64,000 nucleotides of DNA from Cupriavidus basilensis (lineage in GTDB: Bacteria; Pseudomonadota; Gammaproteobacteria; Burkholderiales; Burkholderiaceae), in assembly GCF_029335485.1 (NCBI RefSeq), contig NZ_JARJLM010000158.1:1-64000 (forward strand). The letters are read 5' to 3'. Each line of letters opens with the position of its first letter. Positions within the stretch are counted from its first letter, which is position 1. The notes under the pieces were generated by a model that did no database searches, was not told the DNA's origin, and was given only the letters and a program-made list of their open reading frames with translations. The position numbers and the translations under genes were made by a program. Below, in pieces: positions 1 through 7,805 of the stretch.

Positions 1-64
1 CCACCTCGGGATCGACCGCGGCCGCGTCGTCGGCATCGGGCGGACGCTGTCCTGCCGCCGTCAT
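1..64 (-). CDS. FecR-family anti-sigma/sensor protein (5' end only)
   Basis: The reverse strand opens an ATG at 64-62 that overlaps the TGA of the upstream sigma-factor gene (ATGA), and reads MTAAGQRPPDADDAAAVDPEV before leaving the window. The overlap shows translational coupling. FecR-type proteins almost always follow fecI-type sigma genes in this way, sit in the inner membrane, and relay a signal from a TonB-dependent receptor to the sigma factor. Only about 21 residues are visible, so the family assignment rests on position and overlap rather than on any domain. Confidence 0.6.
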   Translation of the reverse strand, partial: MTAAGQRPPDADDAAAVDPEV

Positions 65-579
65 GCCGGGACGCCGAACAGCGCGGCGTAGCAGGCCACC
101 AGCGCGCTGGCGATGTATTTCTCCACCGACGACACCGATACGCCGAGTTGCTCCGCAATCTCGCGATAGCTCAGGCCCTCGAGCTTGCACAGCAGCAGCG
201 CGCGGCGCGCCTTGGGCGCGAGGCGGTCGAGGATGGTATCGATCTCGATCAGGGCTTCCAGCAGCAGAGCCCGGGTTTCCGGCGACGGCGACAGGGTTTC
301 GGGCAGGCCGGCGATGGTGGCCAGGTAGGCAGCCTCGATATGGCGCCGCCGGTAGAGGTCGATCACCAGGCCGTTGGCGATCTGCGTCAGATAGCGTCGC
401 GACTGCTCGGGCCGCGGCGCGGCGCCGGCGGCCAGCACGCGCAGGTAGGTATCGTGCGCCAGGTCGGCGGCATCCATGGCGTTGCCCAGCTTCTTGCGCA
501 GCCAGCCGCGCAGCCAGCCATGGTGATCGCTGTAAAGATGGTGGACTTCCTGGGTAAGGCTGGGATCGGCTGCGGACAT
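61..579 (-). CDS. FecI-like ECF RNA polymerase sigma factor
   Basis: This 172-residue protein starts MSAADPSLTQEV. It has a sigma region 2 with the DLAHDTYLRVLAAG core (about residues 35-50) and a region 4 helix-turn-helix with LEGLSYREIAEQLGVSVSSV near the C-terminus. These are typical of FecI/PvdS-like sigma factors, which switch on siderophore-receptor operons. The frame stays open upstream to 744, but the start at 579 gives the usual family length and leaves the Fur box at 630-648 in the promoter. The fecR-like gene overlaps its stop. No receptor gene is adjacent inside the window, so the target lies beyond the left edge or elsewhere. Confidence 0.88.
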   Translation of the reverse strand: MSAADPSLTQEVHHLYSDHHGWLRGWLRKKLGNAMDAADLAHDTYLRVLAAGAAPRPEQSRRYLTQIANGLVIDLYRRRHIEAAYLATIAGLPETLSPSPETRALLLEALIEIDTILDRLAPKARRALLLCKLEGLSYREIAEQLGVSVSSVEKYIASALVACYAALFGVPA

Positions 580-629
580 GGTGGTTTGACGTCCGCGCGG
601 ACAGCGCCGGCTGGCGCCTTGCCTTGATA

Positions 630-648
630 AATGCGGATGAGAATCATT
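630..648 (-). promoter_or_regulatory. Fur box upstream of the ECF sigma gene
   Basis: On the minus strand the site reads AATGATTCTCATCCGCATT. It matches the 19-bp pattern AATGATAATCATTATCATT at 14 positions by eye and lies about 50 bp upstream of the sigma-factor start. Iron repression of fecI-type genes through Fur is well established. Binding here is inferred. Confidence 0.6.
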
Positions 649-716
649 CGTATTGGATTTTAAGCGATTGAAGCGGCACCTGGCAAGGGAATGCCGGATT
701 GCGTGCCGCCCTGCCG

Positions 717-763
717 TTGGCAACCCGGCGCCAGTCCGGGGCATAATCGTGAAACTGGTTTCA
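717..763 (+). promoter_or_regulatory. ptxS promoter with PtxS operator
   Basis: A TTGGCA (717-722) and a CATAAT (742-747), 19 bp apart, look like -35 and -10 boxes. They are followed directly by TGAAACTGGTTTCA (750-763), one base from the PtxS palindrome TGAAACCGGTTTCA known from Pseudomonas. The operator covers the expected transcription start, 17 bp before the ptxS ATG, which predicts autorepression. Confidence 0.75.
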
Positions 764-779
764 CCGCAACCGACCCACT

Positions 780-1835
780 ATGTCCCGTCCCGCGCCGCTG
801 TCCCCGCCCACCCCGAAGCCTGCAGACAAGCTCACCATCCAGGATGTCGCCACCTATGCGGGCGTATCCAAGGCGACGGTGTCGCGCTACCTGAACCGGG
901 GCGGCGAGCAGCTGTCCGCCGACGTGGAGGCGCGCGTCGCCAAGGCGGTCCGCGAACTGGGCTACAGCCCGAGCCCCATGGCGCAGGCGCTCAAGCGCGG
1001 CAAATCGCGCCTGATCGGGCTGGTGGTGGCGGATGTTTCCAACTCGTTCTCGGTAGCCGTGCTGCGCGGCGTGGAGAAGGCCTGCCGCGACGCGGGCTAT
1101 ATGGTGATGCTGTTCAACCTCGCCAATGACGAGCAACTGGAGCGCGAAGCCATTCGCGCCTTGTCGGCCTACCGGGTCGAAGGGTTCATCCTGCACACGC
1201 TGGGCCACGACGCCGGCGCCCTTGCCGACGCAGCGCAACTGGGCAAGCCCGTGGTGCTGGTAGACCGCAAGGTGGGCGACGCCGAGGTCGACCTGATCGC
1301 GCTCGACAACCGCTCCGCGGTGCAGTCCGCGGCCGGCCACCTGAGCGAAGCCGGGTACCGGCACCTGCTATTCATCTCCGAACCGCTGAAGGCGATCAGT
1401 TCCCGCAACGAACGGGCCAGCGCCTTCCAGGGTTTTATCGCCGAACATGCGGACTCGCTCAGCGGTGCTGTTTTCGAAGCCCGGGCCGGCGACGACGCCG
1501 CGCTGGACGAAGCCCTGCGCGCACTGCGCCGGCGCGCCGGCGATGCGCCGGCCGCGGTGCTGGCGGCCAATGCCGTGATCTCGCTGCGAATCGCCGCAGC
1601 CACGGCCAGGCTGGGGTGGCAGCTCGGCACCGACCTTGGCCTGATCGGTTTCGACGATCCGGAATGGGCCGCCCTGGTCGGCCCCGGCATCACCGCCATT
1701 TCCCAGCCGACCGACGATATCGGCCGGGTCGCCACCCATTGCCTGATCGAGCGCCTGCAAGGCGCGCAACTGCCGCCGCGCCAGGTCCTGCTGCCCGGCA
1801 CCCTGGTCAGGCGCGGGTCCACCCGCCGCGCCTGA
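780..1835 (+). CDS. ptxS: PtxS-type LacI-family transcriptional regulator
   Basis: The 351-residue protein has an N-terminal LacI helix-turn-helix (KLTIQDVATYAGVSKATVSRYL, about residues 18-39), a hinge helix near SPSPMAQALKRGKS, and a periplasmic-binding-protein-like effector domain with the usual start LIGLVVADVSNSFSVAVLRG. PtxS in Pseudomonas represses the 2-ketogluconate (kgu) operon and itself, and releases DNA on binding 2-ketogluconate. The call is supported by three copies of the PtxS palindrome, one before this gene and two before the next operon, and by kguE/K/D homologues in that operon. The effector is inferred from the family, not read from the sequence. Confidence 0.85.
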   Translation: MSRPAPLSPPTPKPADKLTIQDVATYAGVSKATVSRYLNRGGEQLSADVEARVAKAVRELGYSPSPMAQALKRGKSRLIGLVVADVSNSFSVAVLRGVEKACRDAGYMVMLFNLANDEQLEREAIRALSAYRVEGFILHTLGHDAGALADAAQLGKPVVLVDRKVGDAEVDLIALDNRSAVQSAAGHLSEAGYRHLLFISEPLKAISSRNERASAFQGFIAEHADSLSGAVFEARAGDDAALDEALRALRRRAGDAPAAVLAANAVISLRIAAATARLGWQLGTDLGLIGFDDPEWAALVGPGITAISQPTDDIGRVATHCLIERLQGAQLPPRQVLLPGTLVRRGSTRRA

Positions 1836-1965
1836 GCCATTCCCCACGTTTCACGCAAGCCTTGCCGCTGGCGCAGCGGCAAGGTACTGACACGCGTATT
1901 CGAGCCGCGTCCCGGCGCCCCGCAAACCGATTTCCTGCTGCCTAGGGTTTCCACTGGTGGAGTTC

Positions 1966-2001
1966 TGAAACCGGTTTCCTATAATCCTGAAACCGGTTTC
2001 A
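1966..2001 (+). promoter_or_regulatory. Tandem PtxS operators flanking the -10 box of the kgu-like operon
   Basis: TGAAACCGGTTTCC (1966-1979) and the perfect palindrome TGAAACCGGTTTCA (1988-2001) lie 22 bp apart centre to centre, two helical turns, so two dimers would bind the same DNA face. A perfect TATAAT (1980-1985) lies between them; no good -35 is visible. The arrangement should block polymerase completely when PtxS is bound. Confidence 0.85.
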
Positions 2002-2064
2002 GAACCGCATTCGCCAGCCACCGTGCCGCCGGCGACACATCAATAACCCGTGCAGGAGACAAAG

Positions 2065-2865
2065 ATGGATATCCAACGCTTATTGCGCCAGTTGGCCAAG
2101 CCCTTGCTCGCGCTGCTGGTCGTGGCCAGCGCCGCCAGCGCCCAGGCGCAGACCGTCGCCGAGATCGTCAAGAAGGGAAAAGTCACCATCGGCGTGGTGA
2201 CCGGCGCGCCGCCCTTCGGCACCACCGACGCCAGCGGCAAGCCCGCCGGCTACGACGTGGATGTGGCCAACCTGCTGGGCAAGTACCTCGGCGTGCCGGT
2301 CGATATCGTGCCGCTCACCTCGCCCAGCCGCATTCCGGCGCTGGAAGCCGGCAAGGTCGACTTCCTGGTGGCGACCCTGGCGCCGACACCCGAGCGGGCC
2401 CGGGCCATCATGTTCAGCTCGCCCTACAGCGCCTTCGAGCTGACCATCTTCGCGCCGGCCGCGGCCAAGTACGCCAGGCTGGCTGATCTCGGCAAGAAGA
2501 AGGTCGGCGTGACGCGCGGCACCACGCAGGATTCCGCGCTGACCCGGCTGGCGGTGCCCGGCATGAATATCGTCCGCTTCGAAGACGACGCCACTTGCGC
2601 CCAGGCGCTGATCAGCAACCAGGTCGATGCCATCGCCCTGCCCAACACCACCGGCAACGAGATCATGAAAGCACGCGGCGCCGGCAAGTTCGACGCCAAG
2701 TTCGCCTTCTCGGTACAGCCCAATTCGATGGCCGTGCGCAAGGACGCTTTCGAACTGCGCCAGTGGCTGAACACCACCATCTCGTACGCCAGGCTCAATG
2801 GCGAGCTCGATGCCATCGCGCAGAAGTGGACCGGCAAGACGCTGCCCGCGCTGCCGGTGTTCTGA
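2065..2865 (+). CDS. Family 3 (polar amino acid type) ABC transporter substrate-binding protein
   Basis: This 266-residue periplasmic protein starts MDIQRLL, seven bases after AGGAG. It has a signal peptide ending near ASAQAQ and then a family 3 solute-binding domain (KVTIGVVTGAPPFGTTDASG; GYDVDVANLLGKYLG). The upstream in-frame GTG at 2050 is less likely because the Shine-Dalgarno sequence lies after it. It is the first gene of the PtxS-controlled operon. Family 3 proteins usually bind amino acids or opines. Its position with kgu genes suggests it captures 2-ketogluconate or a related sugar acid, but no residue I can see proves this. Confidence 0.88.
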   Translation: MDIQRLLRQLAKPLLALLVVASAASAQAQTVAEIVKKGKVTIGVVTGAPPFGTTDASGKPAGYDVDVANLLGKYLGVPVDIVPLTSPSRIPALEAGKVDFLVATLAPTPERARAIMFSSPYSAFELTIFAPAAAKYARLADLGKKKVGVTRGTTQDSALTRLAVPGMNIVRFEDDATCAQALISNQVDAIALPNTTGNEIMKARGAGKFDAKFAFSVQPNSMAVRKDAFELRQWLNTTISYARLNGELDAIAQKWTGKTLPALPVF

Positions 2866-2906
2866 ACCCCGCGCGCCAGCACCATCCGGCGCGCCAGGAG
2901 ACACGC

Positions 2907-3665
2907 ATGCACTACCAATTCGAATGGGCCCCGGTGTTGTCGCAGCTCGACCGCTTCGCCGAGGGTGCCGGGATGACGCTCGCGCTCAGCTTCGGCTCGA
3001 TCCTGCTCGGGACGCTGGCCGGCACCGTCGGCGCCATCGCCGCCACCTATGGCGGTCCGTGGACCCGCCGCGCCGCCACGCTCTACGTCGAGGCGATCCG
3101 CAACACGCCGTTCCTGATCCAGCTCTTCATCATCTTCTTCGGCTTGCCGACCGTCGGCCTGCAGATCGATGCGCTCACCGCTGCGCTGATCGCCATGACC
3201 GTCAACCTGGGCGCCTACTCGACGGAGATCATCCGGGCCGGCCTGCAGGCAATCCACCGCTCGCAGCTGGAGGCTGCCGCCGCGCTGGGCATGACCCGCT
3301 GGCAGATGATCCGCCACGTGGCGCTGGTGCCCGCCTTCGAGAAGGTCTATCCGGCGCTGACCAGCCAGTTCACCCTGATGATGCTCACCTCGAGCGTGGT
3401 CTCGGCGATTTCGGTGGAAGAACTGACCGCAGTGGCGAACCAGGTGGATTCGCAGACCTTCCGCACCTTTGAAAGCTACATCCTGGTGATGTTCATCTAC
3501 ATCGGGCTGGCGTTGCTGCTGCGGGCCATGTTCGCCCTGCTCGGCAATGTCGTTTTCAGGCGCCGCCGCGCGGTGGCACGGGCAAGGAAGGCCGCACGCA
3601 CGGCCAGCGTTGGGCCCCTGGCACGCACGCCGCTGGCACCGGTCACCGCAGGGAGCGCCCGATGA
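2907..3665 (+). CDS. ABC transporter permease, HisM/GlnP type (subunit 1)
   Basis: The 252-residue inner-membrane protein begins MHYQFEWAPVL after a GCCAGGAG ribosome-binding site. It has about five transmembrane segments and the permease loop EAAAALGMTRWQMIRHVALVPAF (about residues 120-142), the EAA motif that docks to the ATPase. The segment EAIRNTPFLIQLFIIFFGLP is typical of the His/Glu/Gln/Arg permease family. A basic Arg/Ala-rich tail follows the last helix. Its TGA overlaps the ATG of the second permease, indicating coupled translation of a heterodimeric channel. Confidence 0.9.
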   Translation: MHYQFEWAPVLSQLDRFAEGAGMTLALSFGSILLGTLAGTVGAIAATYGGPWTRRAATLYVEAIRNTPFLIQLFIIFFGLPTVGLQIDALTAALIAMTVNLGAYSTEIIRAGLQAIHRSQLEAAAALGMTRWQMIRHVALVPAFEKVYPALTSQFTLMMLTSSVVSAISVEELTAVANQVDSQTFRTFESYILVMFIYIGLALLLRAMFALLGNVVFRRRRAVARARKAARTASVGPLARTPLAPVTAGSAR

Positions 3666-4312
3666 TCACCGAGTTCTCCTGGAACCATCTCGGGATTCTC
3701 CTGCTGGCGGCCCGCTGGACCTTGTGGGTGACCTTGCTGGCCTTCGCCGGCGGCACGCTGGCTGGCTTCCTGGTGGCACTCGCGCGTACCTCGCGCAGCC
3801 CCCTGCTGCGCCTGGCCAGCACGGCCTATATCCAGGTCGTGCAGGGCACGCCGGTGCTGATCGTGCTGTTCCTCAGCTACTACGGCCTCTCCGTGCTCGG
3901 GCTCAAGCTGTCGCCGATGGTCGCCGCCATGCTGGCGATGTCGGTCTACGCCAGCGCCTACCTCGGTGAAATCTGGCGCGGCTGCATCGAGGCCGTACCG
4001 CAAGGCCAGTGGGAGGCCAGCGAGGCGCTCGCCATGACCCGCTGGCAGCAACTGCGCTTCGTGGTGCTGCCCCAGGCCGTGCGGCTGGCCCTGCCGCCGA
4101 CGGTCGGCTTCTCGGTCCAGCTGGTCAAGAACACTTCGATCACCTCGATCATCGGCGTCATCGAACTGACCCGCGCCGGACAGTTGATCAACAACGCGAC
4201 CTTCCAGCCCTTCGCGGTCTTCGTCGTCGTCGCGCTTATCTACTTCGCGCTCTGCTTCCCGCTCTCGTCGGCAGCCAGGCGCATGGAAAGGAGACTCCAT
4301 GTCAACCGTTGA
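3662..4312 (+). CDS. ABC transporter permease, HisQ/GlnP type (subunit 2)
   Basis: This 216-residue membrane protein starts at the ATG overlapping the previous stop. It contains the family segment YIQVVQGTPVLIVLFLSYYG and the EAA loop WEASEALAMTRWQQLRFVVLPQAV (about residues 119-142). With subunit 1 it would form the membrane pore of the importer. Its 3' end overlaps the ATPase gene by 14 bases, and the AAGGAG for that gene lies inside its own coding sequence. Confidence 0.9.
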   Translation: MITEFSWNHLGILLLAARWTLWVTLLAFAGGTLAGFLVALARTSRSPLLRLASTAYIQVVQGTPVLIVLFLSYYGLSVLGLKLSPMVAAMLAMSVYASAYLGEIWRGCIEAVPQGQWEASEALAMTRWQQLRFVVLPQAVRLALPPTVGFSVQLVKNTSITSIIGVIELTRAGQLINNATFQPFAVFVVVALIYFALCFPLSSAARRMERRLHVNR

Positions 4313-5045
4313 AGCCATTGTCGAAGCACGCGACGTGCATAAGTCGTATGGGCCCAACGCCGTGCTCAAGGGCGTGTCGTTCGCGATCGAACCGGGCCAG
4401 GTGGTCGCCATCATCGGCCGCAGCGGTTCGGGCAAAAGCACCATGTTGCGCTGCCTGAACGGCCTGGAGACCATCAATGCCGGCGACATCACCGTGGCCG
4501 GGCACAAGCTCGATCACAACAGGAAGCAATTGCTCGACCTGCGCCGCGACGTGGGCATGGTGTTCCAGAGCTACAACCTCTTTCCGCACCTGACCGTGGG
4601 CGAGAACATTGCACTGGCTCCGGCCATCGTGAGGAAGCTGCCCGCCGGCCAGATCCCGGGCATCGTCGACCGGGTGCTGGCCCAGGTCGGCCTGCTGGAG
4701 AAGAAGGACTGCTATCCGGAGCAGCTCTCCGGCGGCCAGCAGCAGCGGGTGGCGATCGCCCGCTCGCTGGCGATGGAACCCAAGGTCATGCTGTTCGACG
4801 AAGTGACCTCCGCGCTCGATCCGGAACTGACCGCCGAAGTGCTGCGCGTGATGGAGAACCTGGCGGCATCGGGCATGACCATGGTACTGGTCACGCACGA
4901 GATGGAGTTCGCGCGCCGCATGGCGCATACCACCATCTTCATGCACCAGGGCAAGGTGCACGAGGCGGGCCCGTCGAAGGCGCTGTTTGCGCAACCCCGC
5001 ACACCCGAGCTGCGGCAATTCCTCAACGCGGGAGCACTGAAATGA
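4299..5045 (+). CDS. ABC transporter ATP-binding protein, GlnQ/HisP type
   Basis: The 248-residue cytoplasmic ATPase has a Walker A motif GRSGSGKST (about residues 38-46), Q-loop VFQSYNLFPHLTV, signature LSGGQQQRVAIARSLAMEP, Walker B VMLFDEVTSALDPE and a switch histidine in VTHEMEF. These place it in the polar amino acid uptake family. It powers the importer made with the preceding three genes. Its stop overlaps the start of the kguE-like gene (ATGA), tying transport and catabolic genes into one translational unit. Confidence 0.92.
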   Translation: MSTVEAIVEARDVHKSYGPNAVLKGVSFAIEPGQVVAIIGRSGSGKSTMLRCLNGLETINAGDITVAGHKLDHNRKQLLDLRRDVGMVFQSYNLFPHLTVGENIALAPAIVRKLPAGQIPGIVDRVLAQVGLLEKKDCYPEQLSGGQQQRVAIARSLAMEPKVMLFDEVTSALDPELTAEVLRVMENLAASGMTMVLVTHEMEFARRMAHTTIFMHQGKVHEAGPSKALFAQPRTPELRQFLNAGALK

Positions 5046-5830
5046 GCCAGGGACAATCCCTCCCCATGTCCCGGCCGGCGGTGCTGGTCTCGCTCGCCGC
5101 CTATGGCGCCGAACTGGCGCAGCGCGAAGGACAGGCCGCGCTGGCACGGATCGCGGCGGCGGCCGGTGCCGACGGCGTGGAGTACCGCGGCGAGCTGCAG
5201 CGCGGCCACCAGGACGAACTGGCCGAGCAGTGCGCCGTGGCCGCGCAACACGGGCTGGCGGTGGTGTGGTCGAGCCCGGAGGGGCTATGGAACGATGCCG
5301 GCAGCCTCGACGCCGGCGCGCTCGACCGCGCTTTCAGTGTCGCGCAGGCGCTCGGCGCCATGCGCGTCAAGATGTCGCTCGGCCGCTACCAGGCCGGCGC
5401 GGCGCTGGAACCGCTGCTGCCATGGCTGCGCCACGCCGGGATCGAACTGGTGGTGGAGAACGACCAGACCGGGTCGGCCGGCACCCTGCCACCGCTGCGC
5501 GATTTCTTTGCGCGTGCCGCCGCACTGGGGCACGCGATACCCATGACCTTCGACATGGGCAACTGGCACTGGAACGGCGAAGACCCGCTCGACGCCGCCC
5601 GGGTCCTGGCCGGCCAGGTCGGCTACGTGCACTGCAAAGGAGTACAGCGCACCTCGGCCAAGTGGATAGCCGTGCCGCTGGAAGCGTCGTCCGCCCCTTG
5701 GCGCAGCGTGCTGCGCAACCTGCCGGCCGGCGCTCCGCGCGCAATCGAGTTCCCGCTGCAGGGTGACGACCTGGTGCAGGTCACGCGGGGCCATCTCGAC
5801 CTGCTGCGTTCGGTGGAGTTGCCCGCATGA
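5042..5830 (+). CDS. kguE: KguE-like sugar phosphate isomerase/epimerase (TIM barrel)
   Basis: This 262-residue protein resembles the xylose-isomerase-like TIM-barrel family (AP endonuclease family 2). It has the conserved metal-site pieces ELVVENDQTG, MTFDMGNWHWNG and VGYVHCKGVQ. KguE is part of the Pseudomonas 2-ketogluconate operon, where its exact reaction is unclear. The ATG at 5042 overlaps the ATPase stop; a second ATG at 5069, before RPAVLVSL, could also be used. Its own stop overlaps the kinase gene. Confidence 0.78.
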   Translation: MSQGQSLPMSRPAVLVSLAAYGAELAQREGQAALARIAAAAGADGVEYRGELQRGHQDELAEQCAVAAQHGLAVVWSSPEGLWNDAGSLDAGALDRAFSVAQALGAMRVKMSLGRYQAGAALEPLLPWLRHAGIELVVENDQTGSAGTLPPLRDFFARAAALGHAIPMTFDMGNWHWNGEDPLDAARVLAGQVGYVHCKGVQRTSAKWIAVPLEASSAPWRSVLRNLPAGAPRAIEFPLQGDDLVQVTRGHLDLLRSVELPA

Positions 5831-6789
5831 GCACCGATCTCGACGTAGTGACGCTGGGCGAGGCCATGCTGATGCTGGTGGCGGGCGAAACCGGTCCGCT
5901 CGAGGACGTGCAGACCTTCCACAAGCGCACCGCCGGCGCCGAGACCAATGTCGCCATCGGCCTCGCGCGACTGGGCCTGAAGGTAGGCTGGGCTAGCCGC
6001 CTGGGCAGCGATTCGATGGCGCGCTACCTGCTTGGCGAGATGCAGCGCGAGGGCGTGGATTGCAGCCAGGTGGTATGCGAGCCCGGCCAGCGCACCGGCT
6101 TCCAGTTCAAGGGCCGCGTCGACGATGGCAGCGACCCGCCGGTCGAGTACCACCGCCGCGGCTCGGCGGCGAGCCGCATGGGCGCCGCGCACCTGGACGA
6201 TGCGTGGTTGCGCCGCGCGCGGCACCTCCATGTCACCGGCGTGTTCCCGGCGCTGGCCGAAGGCACGCAGGCGGCCACGCGCAAGGCCATCGCCGCCATG
6301 CGTGGCGCCGGCCGCACGGTTTCCTTCGATCCCAACCTGAGGCCCACGCTGTGGGCCTCGCCCGAACTGATGCGCGCCACGCTGAACGACCTGGCGCGGC
6401 AATGCGACTGGATCCTGCCCGGCATCGAGGAAGGCCGGTTTCTCACCGGCCATGCCGAGCCGGAACGCATCGCCGCCTTCTATCGCGCGCGCGGCGCCCG
6501 CCTGGTGGTGGTCAAGCTCGGCGCCGACGGCGCCTATTTCGATGGCGAGGCGGGTTCCGGCCATATCCCGGCTTGCCGGGTCGAGCGCGTGGTCGACACC
6601 GTGGGCGCCGGCGACGGCTTTGCCGTGGGGGTGATCAGCGCGCTGCTGGAAGGGCGGCCGGTGGCGGATGCGGTTCGGCGCGGCGCCTGGATCGGCGCCC
6701 GCGCGGTGCAGGTGCGGGGCGATACCGAGGGCCTGCCGACGCGCGGGCAACTGGAAACCGCCGGCATTGAATCGCCGGCAAGAGGATGA
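5827..6789 (+). CDS. kguK: PfkB-family 2-ketogluconate (or 2-dehydro-3-deoxygluconate) kinase
   Basis: The 320-residue sugar kinase has the PfkB signature 1 region GAETNVAIGLARLG (about residues 38-51) and signature 2 DTVGAGDGFAVGVIS near residue 258, with the catalytic Asp in GAGD. In the kgu pathway this enzyme makes 2-keto-6-phosphogluconate, the substrate of the next gene product. The family also includes KDG kinase, and sequence alone does not separate them. Gene order kguE-kguK-kguD with PtxS operators favours the ketogluconate role. Confidence 0.82.
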   Translation: MSTDLDVVTLGEAMLMLVAGETGPLEDVQTFHKRTAGAETNVAIGLARLGLKVGWASRLGSDSMARYLLGEMQREGVDCSQVVCEPGQRTGFQFKGRVDDGSDPPVEYHRRGSAASRMGAAHLDDAWLRRARHLHVTGVFPALAEGTQAATRKAIAAMRGAGRTVSFDPNLRPTLWASPELMRATLNDLARQCDWILPGIEEGRFLTGHAEPERIAAFYRARGARLVVVKLGADGAYFDGEAGSGHIPACRVERVVDTVGAGDGFAVGVISALLEGRPVADAVRRGAWIGARAVQVRGDTEGLPTRGQLETAGIESPARG

Positions 6790-6791
6790 TC

Positions 6792-7769
6792 ATGCGCAAG
6801 AATGTATTGGTGTTCCGCCCAATTCCGCAGGACCTGCTGGCCAGCATCGAAGCACAGCACGAGGCGATCGTCGCCGACCCGCGCCAGCCCGGGCAGTTGC
6901 CGGCCTTCCGCGCGGCGCTGGCGGACGCGCACGGCCTGATCGGTTCCAGCTACAGGCTCGGCGCGGCCGAACTGGCCGGGGCCCGCCACCTGGAGGTGAT
7001 CTCGAGCATCTCGGTCGGGATCGACAACTATGACCTTGCGTGGCTGCGCGAGCATGGCATTGTGCTCTGCCATACGCCCGGCGTGCTCACCGAGACCACC
7101 GCCGACACGGTATTCGCGCTCATCATGGCGGCCAGCCGCCGCCTGGCCGAACTGGCCGCCCATGTGCGGGAGGGCCGCTGGACCCGCAACATCGGCGAAA
7201 GCCTGTTCGGCTGGGACGTGCACGGCAAGACCCTGGCCATCCTCGGTTTCGGCCGCATCGGCCAGGCGGTCGCGCGCCGCGCGGCGCTGGGCTTCGGCAT
7301 GCGGGTGCTGTACGTCAATGAAACCACGGTGGAGGTGCCCGAGCTTGCTGGCCGCGCTGCCCGGACTACGCTCGATGACGCATTGCAGCAAGCCGATATC
7401 GTCGCCGTTACCCTGCCGCTCACCGAGGGCACGCGCGGCCTGATGGGCCCGCGGGAGTTCGCGCTGATGAGGCCGGGCGCCATCTTCGTCAACGGCGCGC
7501 GCGGCCAGATCGTGCAGGAAGCCGCCCTGCTCGCGGCGCTCGACAGCGGACACTTGCGCGCGGCCGGACTCGATGTGTTCGCCACCGAGCCGCTGCCGCA
7601 GGATTCCCCCTTGCGCCGCCACCCGCTGGTGACGGCGCTGCCGCATATCGGATCGGCCACGCATGAGACCCGGCGCGCCATGGCCGAGCTGGCCACCCGC
7701 AACCTGCTGGACGCACTGGCCGGACGGCGTCCCGCCGCGCGCTTCGACCTTGCTGCTGCAGCGGCCTGA
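6792..7769 (+). CDS. kguD: KguD-like 2-keto-6-phosphogluconate reductase (D-2-hydroxyacid dehydrogenase family)
   Basis: This 325-residue protein has the Rossmann motif GFGRIGQAVARRA (about residues 150-162), the segment GAIFVNGARGQIVQE, and a catalytic His in LPHIGSATHET. It would reduce 2-keto-6-phosphogluconate to 6-phosphogluconate with NAD(P)H. Two in-frame ATGs exist (6786 and 6792). I chose 6792 because AGAGGA lies five bases upstream, whereas it would abut the earlier ATG. Glyoxylate/hydroxypyruvate reductases belong to the same family, so specificity rests on context. Confidence 0.82.
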   Translation: MRKNVLVFRPIPQDLLASIEAQHEAIVADPRQPGQLPAFRAALADAHGLIGSSYRLGAAELAGARHLEVISSISVGIDNYDLAWLREHGIVLCHTPGVLTETTADTVFALIMAASRRLAELAAHVREGRWTRNIGESLFGWDVHGKTLAILGFGRIGQAVARRAALGFGMRVLYVNETTVEVPELAGRAARTTLDDALQQADIVAVTLPLTEGTRGLMGPREFALMRPGAIFVNGARGQIVQEAALLAALDSGHLRAAGLDVFATEPLPQDSPLRRHPLVTALPHIGSATHETRRAMAELATRNLLDALAGRRPAARFDLAAAAA

Positions 7770-7805
7770 GCCGCCACACAATTTCCCTTTAAGGACGAAT
7801 CCGCA